Source: JAMOBE01 sp039908285 (GTDB lineage Bacteria > Pseudomonadota > Alphaproteobacteria > Rhodospirillales > Rhodospirillaceae). From it: a stretch of 11,414 bases of DNA. The translations under genes were made by a program, and so were the position numbers. Below the pieces are notes generated by a model that saw nothing but the letters and a program-made list of their open reading frames with translations, was not told the origin of the DNA and made no database searches. Where the stretch lies: positions 1 through 11,414 of the forward strand of contig JAMOBE010000109.1 in NCBI GenBank assembly GCA_039908285.1, in the 5' to 3' direction. This document shows positions 4,638-11,414 of this stretch, one piece after another; the first letter of the stretch is position 1; each line of letters opens with the position of its first letter.

Positions 4638-6815
4638 TTACGCCGGTCGCAAAACGATCCCGGCCAGCGGCGGCAGGGTCACGGCCAGCGAGTGGGGGCG
4701 TCCCATCCACGAGACGTCCTCGGTTTGCAGGGAGTGGGCTCCATTGATGACGTTGCTCCCCCCGTAGATCGCGGCATCCGAGTTGAGAACCTCGACATAG
4801 GAACCGGCGACCGGCACCCCGATGCGGTAACCATGGCGGGGAACGGGGGTCAGATTCACGACCACGACCATCAGTTCCCCGTCATTGCCTTTGCGCAGGA
4901 AGCTGAGGACTGATTGCTCGTGGTCCGAACACTCAAGCCACTCGAACCCCTGCCAGTCGAATTCATAGCGGTGCAGAGCCGGCGTCCCATGGTACAGACG
5001 ATTGAGGTCGCGAACCAACTGCGACATGCCCTTATGGAAGGGATAGTCCAGCACATACCAGTCAAGAACGGCCGAGCTGTTCCATTCCTGCCCCTGGGCG
5101 AATTCCGTCCCCATGAACATCAGTTTCTTGCCTGGGTGGGTAAAGGTGTACACGTACAACGTCCGAAGATTTGCGTGCCTCTGCCACTCGTCCCCCGGCA
5201 TCTTGTTCAGCATCGACTGCTTGCCATGGGAAACCTCGTCATGGGAGAAGGGCAGGACGAAGTTCTCGGTGAACGCATAGAGCATGCTGAATGTCAGGTT
5301 GTTGTGGTGGTAGCGGCGATGAACGGGGTCTTCCGCCATATAGCGCAGGGTGTCATTCATCCACCCCATGTTCCATTTCAGGTCAAAGCCAAGTCCGCCC
5401 TGGTCGACGGGGCGGCTGACCTGGGGCCACGAGGTTGATTCCTCCGCCACCATCAGAATGCCGGGGCACTCCTGGTGGACGGCGATGTTCAGTTCACGGA
5501 TGAAGGCCAGTGCTTCGAGGTTTTCGCGCCCGCCATACTGATTGGGAAGCCACTCCCCCTCCTTGCGCGAATAGTCCAGGTACAGCATCGATGCCACCGC
5601 ATCGACCCTGAGACCATCCACATGCATTTCCCTGAGCCAGTAGATGGCATTGGAAATGAGGAAGTTTTTCACCTCGTGGCGGCCATAGTTGAAGATCAGC
5701 GTCGACCAGTCCTTGTGTTCGCCGAGACGCGGGTCCGCGTGTTCATAGAGGGGGCTTCCGTCGAATCGGGCGAGCCCGTGCGGGTCCTTGGGGAAGTGGG
5801 CCGGGACCCAGTCGAGCAGCACGCCGATGCCGCGCTGATGCAGGTGATCGACGAAGTAGCGGAATCCGTCGGGATCCCCGAAGCGGGAGGTGGCGGCAAA
5901 AAAGCCGGTGATCTGATAGCCCCAGGATGGGTCATAGGGGTGCTCGGCCACCGGCATCAGTTCGACGTGGCTGAACCCCATATGACCGACGTAGTCGGCG
6001 ATGCGGTGGGCAAGCTCGCGATAGTCGAGAAAACTTCCCTCGCTGTCGCGCTGCCAGGATCCGAGGTGTAGTTCATAGACCGACATCGGTGCATGCAGCC
6101 AGTCGGCCCTGGCCCGGCGCTCCATCCATGCGCCGTCGCCCCACTGGTGGGTACTGCGCGCCGGAATGATCGAGGCGGTGCGGGGGCGATACTCGTGCTG
6201 CTGCCCATAGGGGTCGGCCTTCATCAGGATCTCGCCGCTGTCCCGATTGCGGATTTCGTACTTGTAGGCATGCCCGGGTTCCAGATCGGGAATGAACAGC
6301 TCCCACACGCCGCTGCCGCCCCGGGAACGCATTTGATGGCGCCGTCCATCCCACCGGTTGAAGTCCCCGATCACGCTGACGCGACTCGCATTGGGGGCCC
6401 ATACCGCGAAGAGGACGCCGGCGATGCCGTCCACCTCGTGCTCGTTGGCCCCCAGAACGGTGTAGGCGTGCAGACTCCTGCCCTCGCCGAACAAGTATAG
6501 GTCAAGATCTCCGATCTGGGGTGGGAAGCAATAGGGATCATGAGCCATATGCTCGTGGTGGCTGCCATCTCGCCACAGCAGGCGGTAATGGTCGGGAAGA
6601 CCGCTGCCATCGCCGTGCCATTCGAAAAAGTCGGTACCGGAGATACGCGAGAGTGGCAGATTCCCTTCGACGACCGATACCTCGATGGCATCGGGGATGA
6701 AGGCGCGGATCACGGTCCGACCATCGACCCAGTGACGTCCGAGAACGGCAAAAGGGTCGTGGTGTTGAGCCCAGGCGATTCGTTGCATATCGGTATCGAG
6801 AAGCGCGACATTCAT
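4638..6815 (-). CDS. glgB: 1,4-alpha-glucan (glycogen) branching enzyme
   Basis: GlgB (GH13) cleaves alpha-1,4 glucan chains and re-attaches them through alpha-1,6 links to build branched glycogen in the cytoplasm. From ATG 6815 the protein has 725 residues, close to E. coli GlgB. Domains are an N-terminal beta-rich module, a second CBM48 module (VLFAVWAPNASRVSVIGDFN), the catalytic barrel from about residue 245, and the C-terminal all-beta domain. Catalytic residues are visible: nucleophile D405 in DGLRVDAVASML, acid E458 in MVAEEST and D526 in LPFSHDEVSHGK, falling at the numbers known for E. coli. GTG 6824 is also in frame, but the GGAG is eight bases before ATG 6815 and abuts the GTG, so the ATG is preferred. 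No glgA, glgC, glgX or glgP is present here, so glgB stands alone. Confidence 0.96.
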   Translation of the reverse strand: MNVALLDTDMQRIAWAQHHDPFAVLGRHWVDGRTVIRAFIPDAIEVSVVEGNLPLSRISGTDFFEWHGDGSGLPDHYRLLWRDGSHHEHMAHDPYCFPPQIGDLDLYLFGEGRSLHAYTVLGANEHEVDGIAGVLFAVWAPNASRVSVIGDFNRWDGRRHQMRSRGGSGVWELFIPDLEPGHAYKYEIRNRDSGEILMKADPYGQQHEYRPRTASIIPARSTHQWGDGAWMERRARADWLHAPMSVYELHLGSWQRDSEGSFLDYRELAHRIADYVGHMGFSHVELMPVAEHPYDPSWGYQITGFFAATSRFGDPDGFRYFVDHLHQRGIGVLLDWVPAHFPKDPHGLARFDGSPLYEHADPRLGEHKDWSTLIFNYGRHEVKNFLISNAIYWLREMHVDGLRVDAVASMLYLDYSRKEGEWLPNQYGGRENLEALAFIRELNIAVHQECPGILMVAEESTSWPQVSRPVDQGGLGFDLKWNMGWMNDTLRYMAEDPVHRRYHHNNLTFSMLYAFTENFVLPFSHDEVSHGKQSMLNKMPGDEWQRHANLRTLYVYTFTHPGKKLMFMGTEFAQGQEWNSSAVLDWYVLDYPFHKGMSQLVRDLNRLYHGTPALHRYEFDWQGFEWLECSDHEQSVLSFLRKGNDGELMVVVVNLTPVPRHGYRIGVPVAGSYVEVLNSDAAIYGGSNVINGAHSLQTEDVSWMGRPHSLAVTLPPLAGIVLRPA

Positions 6816-7174
6816 TTCAGGCACTCCATACCAGTGGGGGACATCTGCGGAATGTCGCCGTTCTCAACCATGACAGCATCGAGGAGCCCAGCGCCATCTA
6901 CCGCAACAATGCGAAGCCACGACGGCCACGTACCGCGGTGCGGGGTAAAGGCTCGCGTACCGCGCGTCTATCGTCAAGGGATTTCGCCATCTCGTTTCTG
7001 CGGCGGATCGGGCAGCACCTGTCCCCTCACAAGTGACCAGGGCCTTTGGAACGTCATGAGTCAGAGTCTCAACGGTTGTCTGGGTGATACGGACAGCTTA
7101 CCGAGGTCAGCAAGCTGCAGATCGCTGAGCACCGCGTACCCGACGATTACGGTGACGACAGGATGAATGCCACA
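6816..7174. other. Intergenic region upstream of glgB
   Basis: About 360 bases between the dihaem cytochrome gene and glgB, both on the minus strand. I see no gene. CGTACCGCG occurs twice (6929-6937 and 6956-6964, 27 bp apart), the first within a palindromic ACCGCGGT. The glgB promoter should lie here, but I cannot point to a convincing -35/-10 pair. A short hairpin (ATGAATG/CATTCAT, 7163-7182) spans the stop codon of the cytochrome gene and lacks a T run. Confidence 0.5.
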
Positions 7175-7627
7175 TCATTCATCATCATACAGCCCCTGCT
7201 CCGCGCCCCGGTGACAGGCCGGGCAGTTCGACTTTGTCACGACCTTCGGGTCAGTCCACACCGTGTCGGGAAAGGCGTGTTTGCGGGTGAAATTCGGGGT
7301 CTCGGTGATGCGCAGCGGCGTACTGCCGGGGGCGAGACGACGCATATGCTTCCCGCCCACCACGTCTCCGGCGTTCGCCGTCAGATAGGCGCGGATGGCC
7401 TGAGCCGTATCGGGTGGCAGGGTGGCGTCATCGCCGAAATGATTGGCGAGGCCGTCCATCAACCGGGTCCACGAGCGGGCCGGCAGGAAGGCCGGCTGGA
7501 ACGCCATGTGGCAGGATCCGCATTCCTTCCGCACCAGAGGGTCGCCGATGGGTTGCACCCGGTCGTCGTCGGCCAGGACGGGGGAAGCCGCCAGCAGAAG
7601 GCTGGCAAGGAGAGTGGCGATGCGCAT
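7175..7627 (-). CDS. Dihaem cytochrome c (DHC type)
   Basis: A 150-residue periplasmic dihaem cytochrome c. A signal peptide (MRIATLLASLLLAASPVLA) with an A-x-A-like cleavage site near residue 19 precedes the mature protein. Haem-binding motifs are CGSCH at 36-40 and CPACH at 135-139, with the spacing and surroundings (GDPLVRKECGSCHMAFQP) of the DHC family. In Rhodobacter sphaeroides and Shewanella, DHC is encoded with SHP and a membrane cytochrome b and passes electrons to SHP; the same order is seen here. GGGAGGA lies eight bases before ATG 7627, and the gene begins two bases after the SHP-like stop, so translation is likely coupled. It is the last gene of the operon. Confidence 0.9.
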   Translation of the reverse strand: MRIATLLASLLLAASPVLADDDRVQPIGDPLVRKECGSCHMAFQPAFLPARSWTRLMDGLANHFGDDATLPPDTAQAIRAYLTANAGDVVGGKHMRRLAPGSTPLRITETPNFTRKHAFPDTVWTDPKVVTKSNCPACHRGAEQGLYDDE

Positions 7628-7629
7628 GT

Positions 7630-8049
7630 CTACTGTCCTCCCATGAACGTGATGTAGTCGCCCCGTTCGAGGGGCGTGCAGTCCCGCCCCATGACACTCT
7701 TGCAATCGCGCACGAAGTGCTTGTCCGTCTCCTCCCGGTCGGTGAAGCGCCTGGGATTGACGGACACCGCCACCGGCTCGATGGGGCGCCCGGTCTTGGC
7801 GTTGCGGCCGGGCATTTTCGGGGTGTCGGTGTGGCAGGCGGTGCAGGACGGTGTCCTCTCGTCCCCTCCCGTCCACTTCGAGCGGAACAGGCTCTCGCCC
7901 CGCTGGGCGGAGAACCCCATGAAGGCGGGATCGGCCTTGCGCGCCTCTGCGGCATAGTCGGCGAGAATGGCGTCGCGGCGGGCGTCGGCGGCCATGGCGC
8001 CGGCGGGCAGGGCTGCGAGCACGGCGATCAGCGGAATGGACCAGATCAT
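7630..8049 (-). CDS. SHP-like monohaem cytochrome c (DUF1924)
   Basis: A 139-residue secreted cytochrome c of the SHP (sphaeroides haem protein) / DUF1924 group. It has a signal peptide ending near AGAMA (residue 20), one haem motif CTACH at 69-73, and the C-terminal segment RDCKSVMGRDCTP with two cysteines (C116, C124) that in SHP form a disulfide. SHP binds oxygen and nitric oxide at an iron whose sixth ligand, an asparagine, swings away. As I recall the R. sphaeroides sequence, that Asn directly precedes the first of these cysteines; here the residue is Asp115. Start ATG 8049 overlaps the TGA of the upstream cytochrome b gene (ATGA), and GGGAG lies before it. The physiological role of SHP is still debated. 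Confidence 0.85.
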   Translation of the reverse strand: MIWSIPLIAVLAALPAGAMAADARRDAILADYAAEARKADPAFMGFSAQRGESLFRSKWTGGDERTPSCTACHTDTPKMPGRNAKTGRPIEPVAVSVNPRRFTDREETDKHFVRDCKSVMGRDCTPLERGDYITFMGGQ

Positions 8050-8549
8050 GCGGATTGCTCCCTGGACTGGGTGGAAGGACGGGTTTCGTTGAACCTTGCG
8101 GTCAGTTTTCCCAAGAGACGCCTGCCGCCATAGGTGTAGGCGACGAAGGCGATGTGCCCGAAGATCACCAGGAGGGAGGCCTCGGCGATGGCCTCGTGCG
8201 GGTCTTCGAGCCACGGCAGGGCGTCGGCGAAAACCCCGGACACCGCGGCGCCTCCGACCATGGCCAGAAGGGCGACCGCGAGGATGGCGAACAGCGGATG
8301 GCGCCCCCTGCCGGTGGCGATCCAGGACTGGGCGGCCCGCAGGCTGGGCCGGGGGAGGCTGAGCGGGCTTGAGGCGGGGGCAAGCACCCCCACCAGCAGC
8401 CGTGCGGCGATGGCGGCAAGCACGGCATAGCCGGCGAACAGGTGCATGGCGTAGGTGTCCTCGTCCGCCGTCAGATAGGCGACCAGGAACGATCCGGCGA
8501 CCCAGGCATGCCAGCCCTTCAGCAGCATGTGATGGACCTTGATGGACAT
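8046..8549 (-). CDS. Cytochrome b561-family membrane protein
   Basis: A 167-residue inner-membrane b-type cytochrome of the b561 / Ni-Fe hydrogenase cytochrome b-like family. Four hydrophobic segments lie at roughly 12-28, 37-58, 85-108 and 120-141. Histidines suited to bind two b haems are H14 in KGWHAW, H36 in YAMHLFAG, and H118 and H132 in DPHEA and FGHIAF. It probably takes electrons from the quinone pool and feeds the periplasmic dihaem cytochrome and SHP-like protein encoded just downstream. Start ATG 8549 (MSIKVHHM) is chosen over a longer ORF start because AGGGAG is spaced eight bases before it. It overlaps the next gene by four bases. Confidence 0.9.
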   Translation of the reverse strand: MSIKVHHMLLKGWHAWVAGSFLVAYLTADEDTYAMHLFAGYAVLAAIAARLLVGVLAPASSPLSLPRPSLRAAQSWIATGRGRHPLFAILAVALLAMVGGAAVSGVFADALPWLEDPHEAIAEASLLVIFGHIAFVAYTYGGRRLLGKLTARFNETRPSTQSREQSA

Positions 8550-8562
8550 GGGTGGCGCTCCC

Positions 8563-8706
8563 TCAGTGGTGATCACGATCGTCGGACCAGATCCAGGCGA
8601 TCTGGCGCGACAGGGCGTTGGCGTCCCTCGTCTGGGCGAAGACCGCCGCGGCCGATCCGATCAGGGCGGCGGCTATCAGGCCATGTATCAGCATCCGTGC
8701 AAGCAT
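8563..8706 (-). CDS. Small exported or membrane peptide heading the cytochrome operon
   Basis: A 47-residue product from ATG 8706, with GGGAG seven bases before the start. The first 25 or so residues are a hydrophobic signal or anchor segment (LIHGLIAAALIGSAAAVFA), followed by a short tail rich in Asp and His with WIWSDDRDHH at the end. It ends 13 bases before the cytochrome b561 start and is on the same strand, so it is probably the first gene of the operon. I do not recognise a family. It could be a small accessory subunit of the membrane cytochrome or help in metal or haem handling, but that is only inference from position and the His/Asp tail. Confidence 0.6.
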   Translation of the reverse strand: MLARMLIHGLIAAALIGSAAAVFAQTRDANALSRQIAWIWSDDRDHH

Positions 8707-8774
8707 CGGGTCTCTCCCTTGATGGCGATGGGGGCATCCTATCGGTGTCACCCTGAACGGAGGCTGATCGACGC

Positions 8775-8791
8775 GTTCATTTCCGGTTCAG
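8775..8791. promoter_or_regulatory. Candidate OmpR-type direct-repeat operator
   Basis: GTTCAT TTCCG GTTCAG: two GTTCA half-sites with a five-base spacer (11-bp period), the layout bound by OmpR/PmrA-type regulators. A further GTTC follows at 8792, and CCTGAAC at 8752-8758 is the inverted form. The site lies in the 109-bp region between the divergent cytochrome operon and the PepSY-regulator-kinase operon, 24 bp before the PepSY start. The regulator at 9126-9791 is the natural candidate to bind it. Confidence 0.45.
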
Positions 8792-8814
8792 GTTCGGCCG
8801 GCTATGCTGAGGGC

Positions 8815-9129
8815 ATGAAACACGCTCTTTGCCTCCTGGCCGCCCTGGTGCCATGCGCCCCCGCCCTGGCGGACGACGACCACGATAGCGACCACGACCG
8901 CGCTCGCCGGGCGGTGGCCGAGGGCCGGATCCTGCCGCTGAAGGCCATCCTGGCCCAGGCCGAGGCCGCCTATCCGGGCCAGCTGATCGAAGCGGAGCTT
9001 GAGGACGAGGGCGGCTCCGTGGTCTATGAGATCAAGATTCTCACCGAAGGCGGCCAGGTGATGAAACTCTACTATGACGCCCACACCGGCGAGCTGCTGA
9101 GCGCCAGGCGCCGGACGGAACGGCGATGA
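8815..9129 (+). CDS. PepSY-domain periplasmic protein
   Basis: A 104-residue secreted protein. The signal peptide (MKHALCLLAALVPCAPALA) is followed by an Asp/His-rich stretch DDDHDSDHDRARR (residues 20-32) that could bind metal ions, then one PepSY domain (about 34-97) with LPLKAILAQAEAAYPGQ, the strand VVYEIKIL and YYDAHTGELLS. Small PepSY proteins next to two-component systems are common and are thought to influence the sensor from the periplasm. The stop overlaps the start of the regulator gene (ATGA), so the genes form an operon. The ribosome binding site (GAGG) is close to the ATG and only moderate. Confidence 0.85.
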   Translation: MKHALCLLAALVPCAPALADDDHDSDHDRARRAVAEGRILPLKAILAQAEAAYPGQLIEAELEDEGGSVVYEIKILTEGGQVMKLYYDAHTGELLSARRRTERR

Positions 9130-9791
9130 GAGTGCTGGTGGTCGAGGACGAGCCGACTCTGGCCCTCCGCCTTCAGCAGATGCTGGAGACGGCGGGTTTT
9201 GCCGTGGACGTGGCCTATGATGGCGAGGAGGGCTGGCACCTGGGCGACACCGAGCCCTACGACGCCGTCGTCCTGGACCTGGGGCTGCCCCGGATCGACG
9301 GTGTCACCATCCTCCAGCGCTGGCGTGAGGCGGGGCGCACCGTTCCCGTCCTCATCCTCACCGCGCGCAGCCGCTGGTCGGAGAAGATCGCCGGCTTCAA
9401 CGCCGGAGCCGACGATTACGTCACCAAGCCTTTCGAGATGGAGGAGGTGATCTACCGCCTGCGGGCGTTGATCCGGCGAGCCTCGGGCCACTCCCAGCCC
9501 GAGCTGGCCTGCGGCCCGCTGAGGCTCGACACCAACGCCGGCCGGGTGACGCTGAATGGCGATCCGATCCAGCTTACCGCCCACGAGTTCCGCATCCTGT
9601 CGTACCTGATCCACCATCCGGGACGGATCGTCAGCCGGACCGAACTGATGGAGCACGTCTATGACCGCCACTTCGACTCCGACTCCAACACCCTGGAGGT
9701 CCTGCTGGGCCGGATCCGCAGGAAGGTCGGGGCCGAGTTGATCCAGACCGTGCGCGGTCAGGGCTACATGCTCATCAAGCCGGAGGGCTGA
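9126..9791 (+). CDS. OmpR/PhoP-family response regulator
   Basis: A 221-residue two-component response regulator. The receiver domain (1-115) has the acidic pocket E7/D8 in VVEDEP, phospho-acceptor D51 in VVLDLGLP, T79 in ILTAR and K101 in VTKPF. The C-terminal winged helix (about 125-218) contains LTAHEFRILSYL and LLGRIRRKVG and ends with TVRGQGYML, the OmpR-class signature. It is most like the PhoP/QseB/PmrA branch. The partner kinase starts two bases after its stop. Likely targets are its own operon and the divergent cytochrome operon, through the direct repeat at 8775-8791; that target is inferred. Confidence 0.95.
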   Translation: MRVLVVEDEPTLALRLQQMLETAGFAVDVAYDGEEGWHLGDTEPYDAVVLDLGLPRIDGVTILQRWREAGRTVPVLILTARSRWSEKIAGFNAGADDYVTKPFEMEEVIYRLRALIRRASGHSQPELACGPLRLDTNAGRVTLNGDPIQLTAHEFRILSYLIHHPGRIVSRTELMEHVYDRHFDSDSNTLEVLLGRIRRKVGAELIQTVRGQGYMLIKPEG

Positions 9792-9793
9792 CG

Positions 9794-11146
9794 GTGACGG
9801 AGGATGCGGAGCGCCCGGCCCTTTCCCTGTCCGTCCGTCTGGTGGCCGGGGCCATGGTCTGGCTCGGCCTCATGCTGGCCATCGGTGGCGGCGCCCTCGC
9901 CCTGGCTTTCCGCGAGACGGTGGAGCGGGAGTTCAGCCACCGTCTGGATGCCATGCTGCGCGGCATGATCGCCGCCACGGAAATCGCTCCCGATGGCAGC
10001 GTTACCCTGGTGCGGCCCCTCGGGGATCCCCGGTTCGAGCAGGTCTACTCCGGCTGGTACTGGCAGCTTGCCGAGCCGTCGGGCCGACTGGTCCGCTCCC
10101 GCTCGCTGTGGGACGCGGTCATCGCTCCCGTTGACGGCGGCGCGGAGCTGCGAACCCGACGGACCGTGGGGCCTCGGGACGAAGCCCTGCTGGTTGCCGA
10201 GCGCGACTTGCATTTTCCAGGCCTGGACGGCCCGGTCCACGCCCTGATCGCCGGTAATACAGGCGAGGTCCAGGAGGGCGTGCGCCGGTTCGATCTGCTG
10301 CTTGTCTCCGCCCTCGGCCTGCTCGGTGCGGGTCTCGCGGTCGCCATCCTGATCCAGGTCCGCTTCGGTCTGCGTCCCCTGCGGGCCATGGCGGCCGACC
10401 TCAAGGCGGTGCGCGACGGCGAACAGCCCCGTCTCTCCGGGCACTACCCCCGCGAGGTCGCCCCTCTGGCCAGGGCGATGAACGACGTCCTGGACAAGGA
10501 TGCAGAACTGATCGAGCGCGCCCGCACCCACGTGGGCAACCTGGCCCATGGGCTGAAGACCCCACTGGCCGTCCTGTCGGCCGAGGCCGAGAGCACGCCG
10601 GACGTAACGGTGCTGCGCCGGCAGGTGCAGGCCATGCGCAGCCTGATCGAGCACCACCTCGGCCGGGCGTCGGCGGTGGCGGGTGCCGGACGATCCCTGG
10701 GCGTCCGTGTCCCTGTTGGCGAAGTCGCCCACAGTCTCGCCGCCATCCTGGCCCGCGTCTTCGTCGAGCGCAACCTCAGCTTCACCTTCGCCATCCCCCA
10801 TACGGCCTGGTTCAGGGGACATGCCGAGGATCTGGAGGAGATTCTCGGCAACCTGATGGAAAACGCCTGCAAATGGGCCCATTCCACCGTGAGGGTCAGT
10901 GCGGAGGACACCGGGGACGGCCTGGTCATCACCGTGGAGGATGACGGCCCAGGCATGACCCCGGAGCAGGCGGCGGAGGCCTCCCGCCGAGGCAAGCGCC
11001 TGGACGAGATGGCCCCTGGCTGGGGCCTTGGCCTATCCATCGTCTCCGATCTCGTCGAGCTATACGGCGGCAACACGGCCTTCGGCCGTTCCGCACTTGG
11101 CGGACTGGCGGTGTCGGTCGGCTTTGCTCACCCACGGTCAGGATGA
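9794..11146 (+). CDS. PhoQ-like sensor histidine kinase
   Basis: A 450-residue inner-membrane histidine kinase. TM1 lies at about 15-38, a periplasmic sensor domain at 39-165 contains YSGWYWQLAEPSGRLVRSRS, typical of this PhoQ-related subfamily, and TM2 lies at about 167-188. A HAMP-like linker (190-240) leads to the dimerisation helix with phospho-acceptor H252 in NLAHGLKTPLAVL. The ATPase domain shows the N box NLMENACKWA (353-362), G1 box DDGPGM (383-388) and G2 box GWGLGLSIV (409-417). The start is GTG 9794, two bases after the regulator stop; no better start is seen. The signal is unknown; the upstream PepSY protein and the neighbouring haem proteins suggest a redox, gas or metal cue, which is inference. 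Confidence 0.93.
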   Translation: MTEDAERPALSLSVRLVAGAMVWLGLMLAIGGGALALAFRETVEREFSHRLDAMLRGMIAATEIAPDGSVTLVRPLGDPRFEQVYSGWYWQLAEPSGRLVRSRSLWDAVIAPVDGGAELRTRRTVGPRDEALLVAERDLHFPGLDGPVHALIAGNTGEVQEGVRRFDLLLVSALGLLGAGLAVAILIQVRFGLRPLRAMAADLKAVRDGEQPRLSGHYPREVAPLARAMNDVLDKDAELIERARTHVGNLAHGLKTPLAVLSAEAESTPDVTVLRRQVQAMRSLIEHHLGRASAVAGAGRSLGVRVPVGEVAHSLAAILARVFVERNLSFTFAIPHTAWFRGHAEDLEEILGNLMENACKWAHSTVRVSAEDTGDGLVITVEDDGPGMTPEQAAEASRRGKRLDEMAPGWGLGLSIVSDLVELYGGNTAFGRSALGGLAVSVGFAHPRSG

Positions 11147-11267
11147 GCCTCCATAGACTGAACGGCTGCGGCTCTGAATTTTGTAACAGGGGCAAAAGTC
11201 CGGGCAGAATCGGCGGTCCCGACTCATTGACAGTTGCATTTTTCGAGACTTTCGGATTCAGTGGGGC

Positions 11268-11414
11268 ATGGCCAAGTTGCCCCCAGATCTTGATTCTCTT
11301 CCGCCGGATGCCCTCAAGCTGACGCTGGGGTTGCTGGAGGAGAACGCCCAGCTCAAGTCGGAAAACGCGGCACTTCGCGACGAGGTTGCGAGGCTGAAAG
11401 GGCTCAAGGGCAAG
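11268..11414 (+). CDS. Transposase N-terminus, IS66-like, cut by the window end
   Basis: ATG 11268 opens a frame that runs off the window after 49 codons. It begins MAKLPPDLDSLPPDALK and continues with a leucine-zipper-like coiled coil (LLEENAQLKSENAALRDEV) ending in RLKGLKGK. This arrangement is typical of IS66-type transposases, whose N-terminus has a coiled coil before a zinc-binding domain. The short length leaves the family assignment open. The 121 bases between the kinase stop and this ATG should include the left end of the element, but without the other end I cannot place its terminal repeat. Confidence 0.55.
   Translation, partial: MAKLPPDLDSLPPDALKLTLGLLEENAQLKSENAALRDEVARLKGLKGK

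Noticed and set aside
6985..7030. Possible further dispersed-repeat copy (TTTCTGCGGC and CACCTGTCCCCTCAC)
   Set aside because: The two words match parts of the repeat, but they have the wrong relative orientation and the sequence between does not align.
7163..7182. ATGAATG/CATTCAT hairpin over the dihaem cytochrome stop codon as a terminator
   Set aside because: The stem is only 7 bp, AT-rich, and not followed by a T run on the minus strand.
9764..10882. 372-codon minus-strand ORF opposite the kinase
   Set aside because: It is a shadow of the histidine kinase, whose H, N, G1 and G2 boxes are clear on the plus strand.
1..11414. CRISPR array, tRNA or rRNA genes
   Set aside because: No regularly spaced direct repeats, cloverleaf-like sequences or rRNA segments were seen on either strand by eye.

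Overview
The window is GC-rich DNA, and its gene content and codon bias fit an alphaproteobacterium, most likely a Rhodospirillales member of the Magnetospirillum/Rhodospirillum type. That assignment is inferred from gene content only. It divides into a repeat- and transposon-rich left part (about 1-4500) and an orderly right part with glycogen and haem-protein genes (about 4640-11150), and it ends inside a new transposase gene.

Left part. A partial unknown gene (3-569) is followed in another frame by a coding-like ORF (566-904); recurring FF...G motifs suggest the two were once one protein. Next comes about 600 bp of gene-free, repeat-containing DNA. An insertion sequence remnant on the minus strand follows (1481-2724). 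Its DDE transposase is still in one frame over its whole length but is interrupted by three small palindromic insertions, two of which bring in-frame TGA codons. Two of these are near-identical 27-bp micro-palindromes with a compensatory base-pair change, and the third is a roughly 87-90 bp hairpin element. An Rpn-type PD-(D/E)XK nuclease/transposase gene (2833-3834) with a 4 x 21 bp in-frame tandem repeat comes next, then an unknown ORF (3841-4263) and a short PAS-like fragment (4485-4315, minus). Three diverged copies of a roughly 45-66 bp dispersed repeat (1091-1156, 4105-4170, 4292-4336) lie here; two of them form the 3' ends of small ORFs.

Right part. glgB (6815-4638, minus) encodes a full-length glycogen branching enzyme and ends in a strong hairpin. 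Upstream, also on the minus strand, is a compact operon: a 47-aa secreted or anchored peptide, a cytochrome b561-type membrane protein, an SHP-like (DUF1924) monohaem cytochrome c and a dihaem cytochrome c (DHC). This is the known SHP-DHC-cytochrome b electron-transfer module. Divergent from it is a PepSY protein - OmpR-type regulator - PhoQ-like histidine kinase operon (8815-11146, plus). The 109-bp intergenic region between them carries a GTTCA direct repeat with OmpR-family spacing, a plausible operator through which the two-component system controls the cytochrome operon. The SHP-like protein appears to have Asp where the SHP axial Asn ligand is expected.

From 11268 to the end the first 49 codons of an IS66-like transposase begin. 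The most unusual content is the nested small palindromic elements in the transposase, the dispersed repeat family that forms ORF ends, and the changed distal ligand position in the SHP-like cytochrome.
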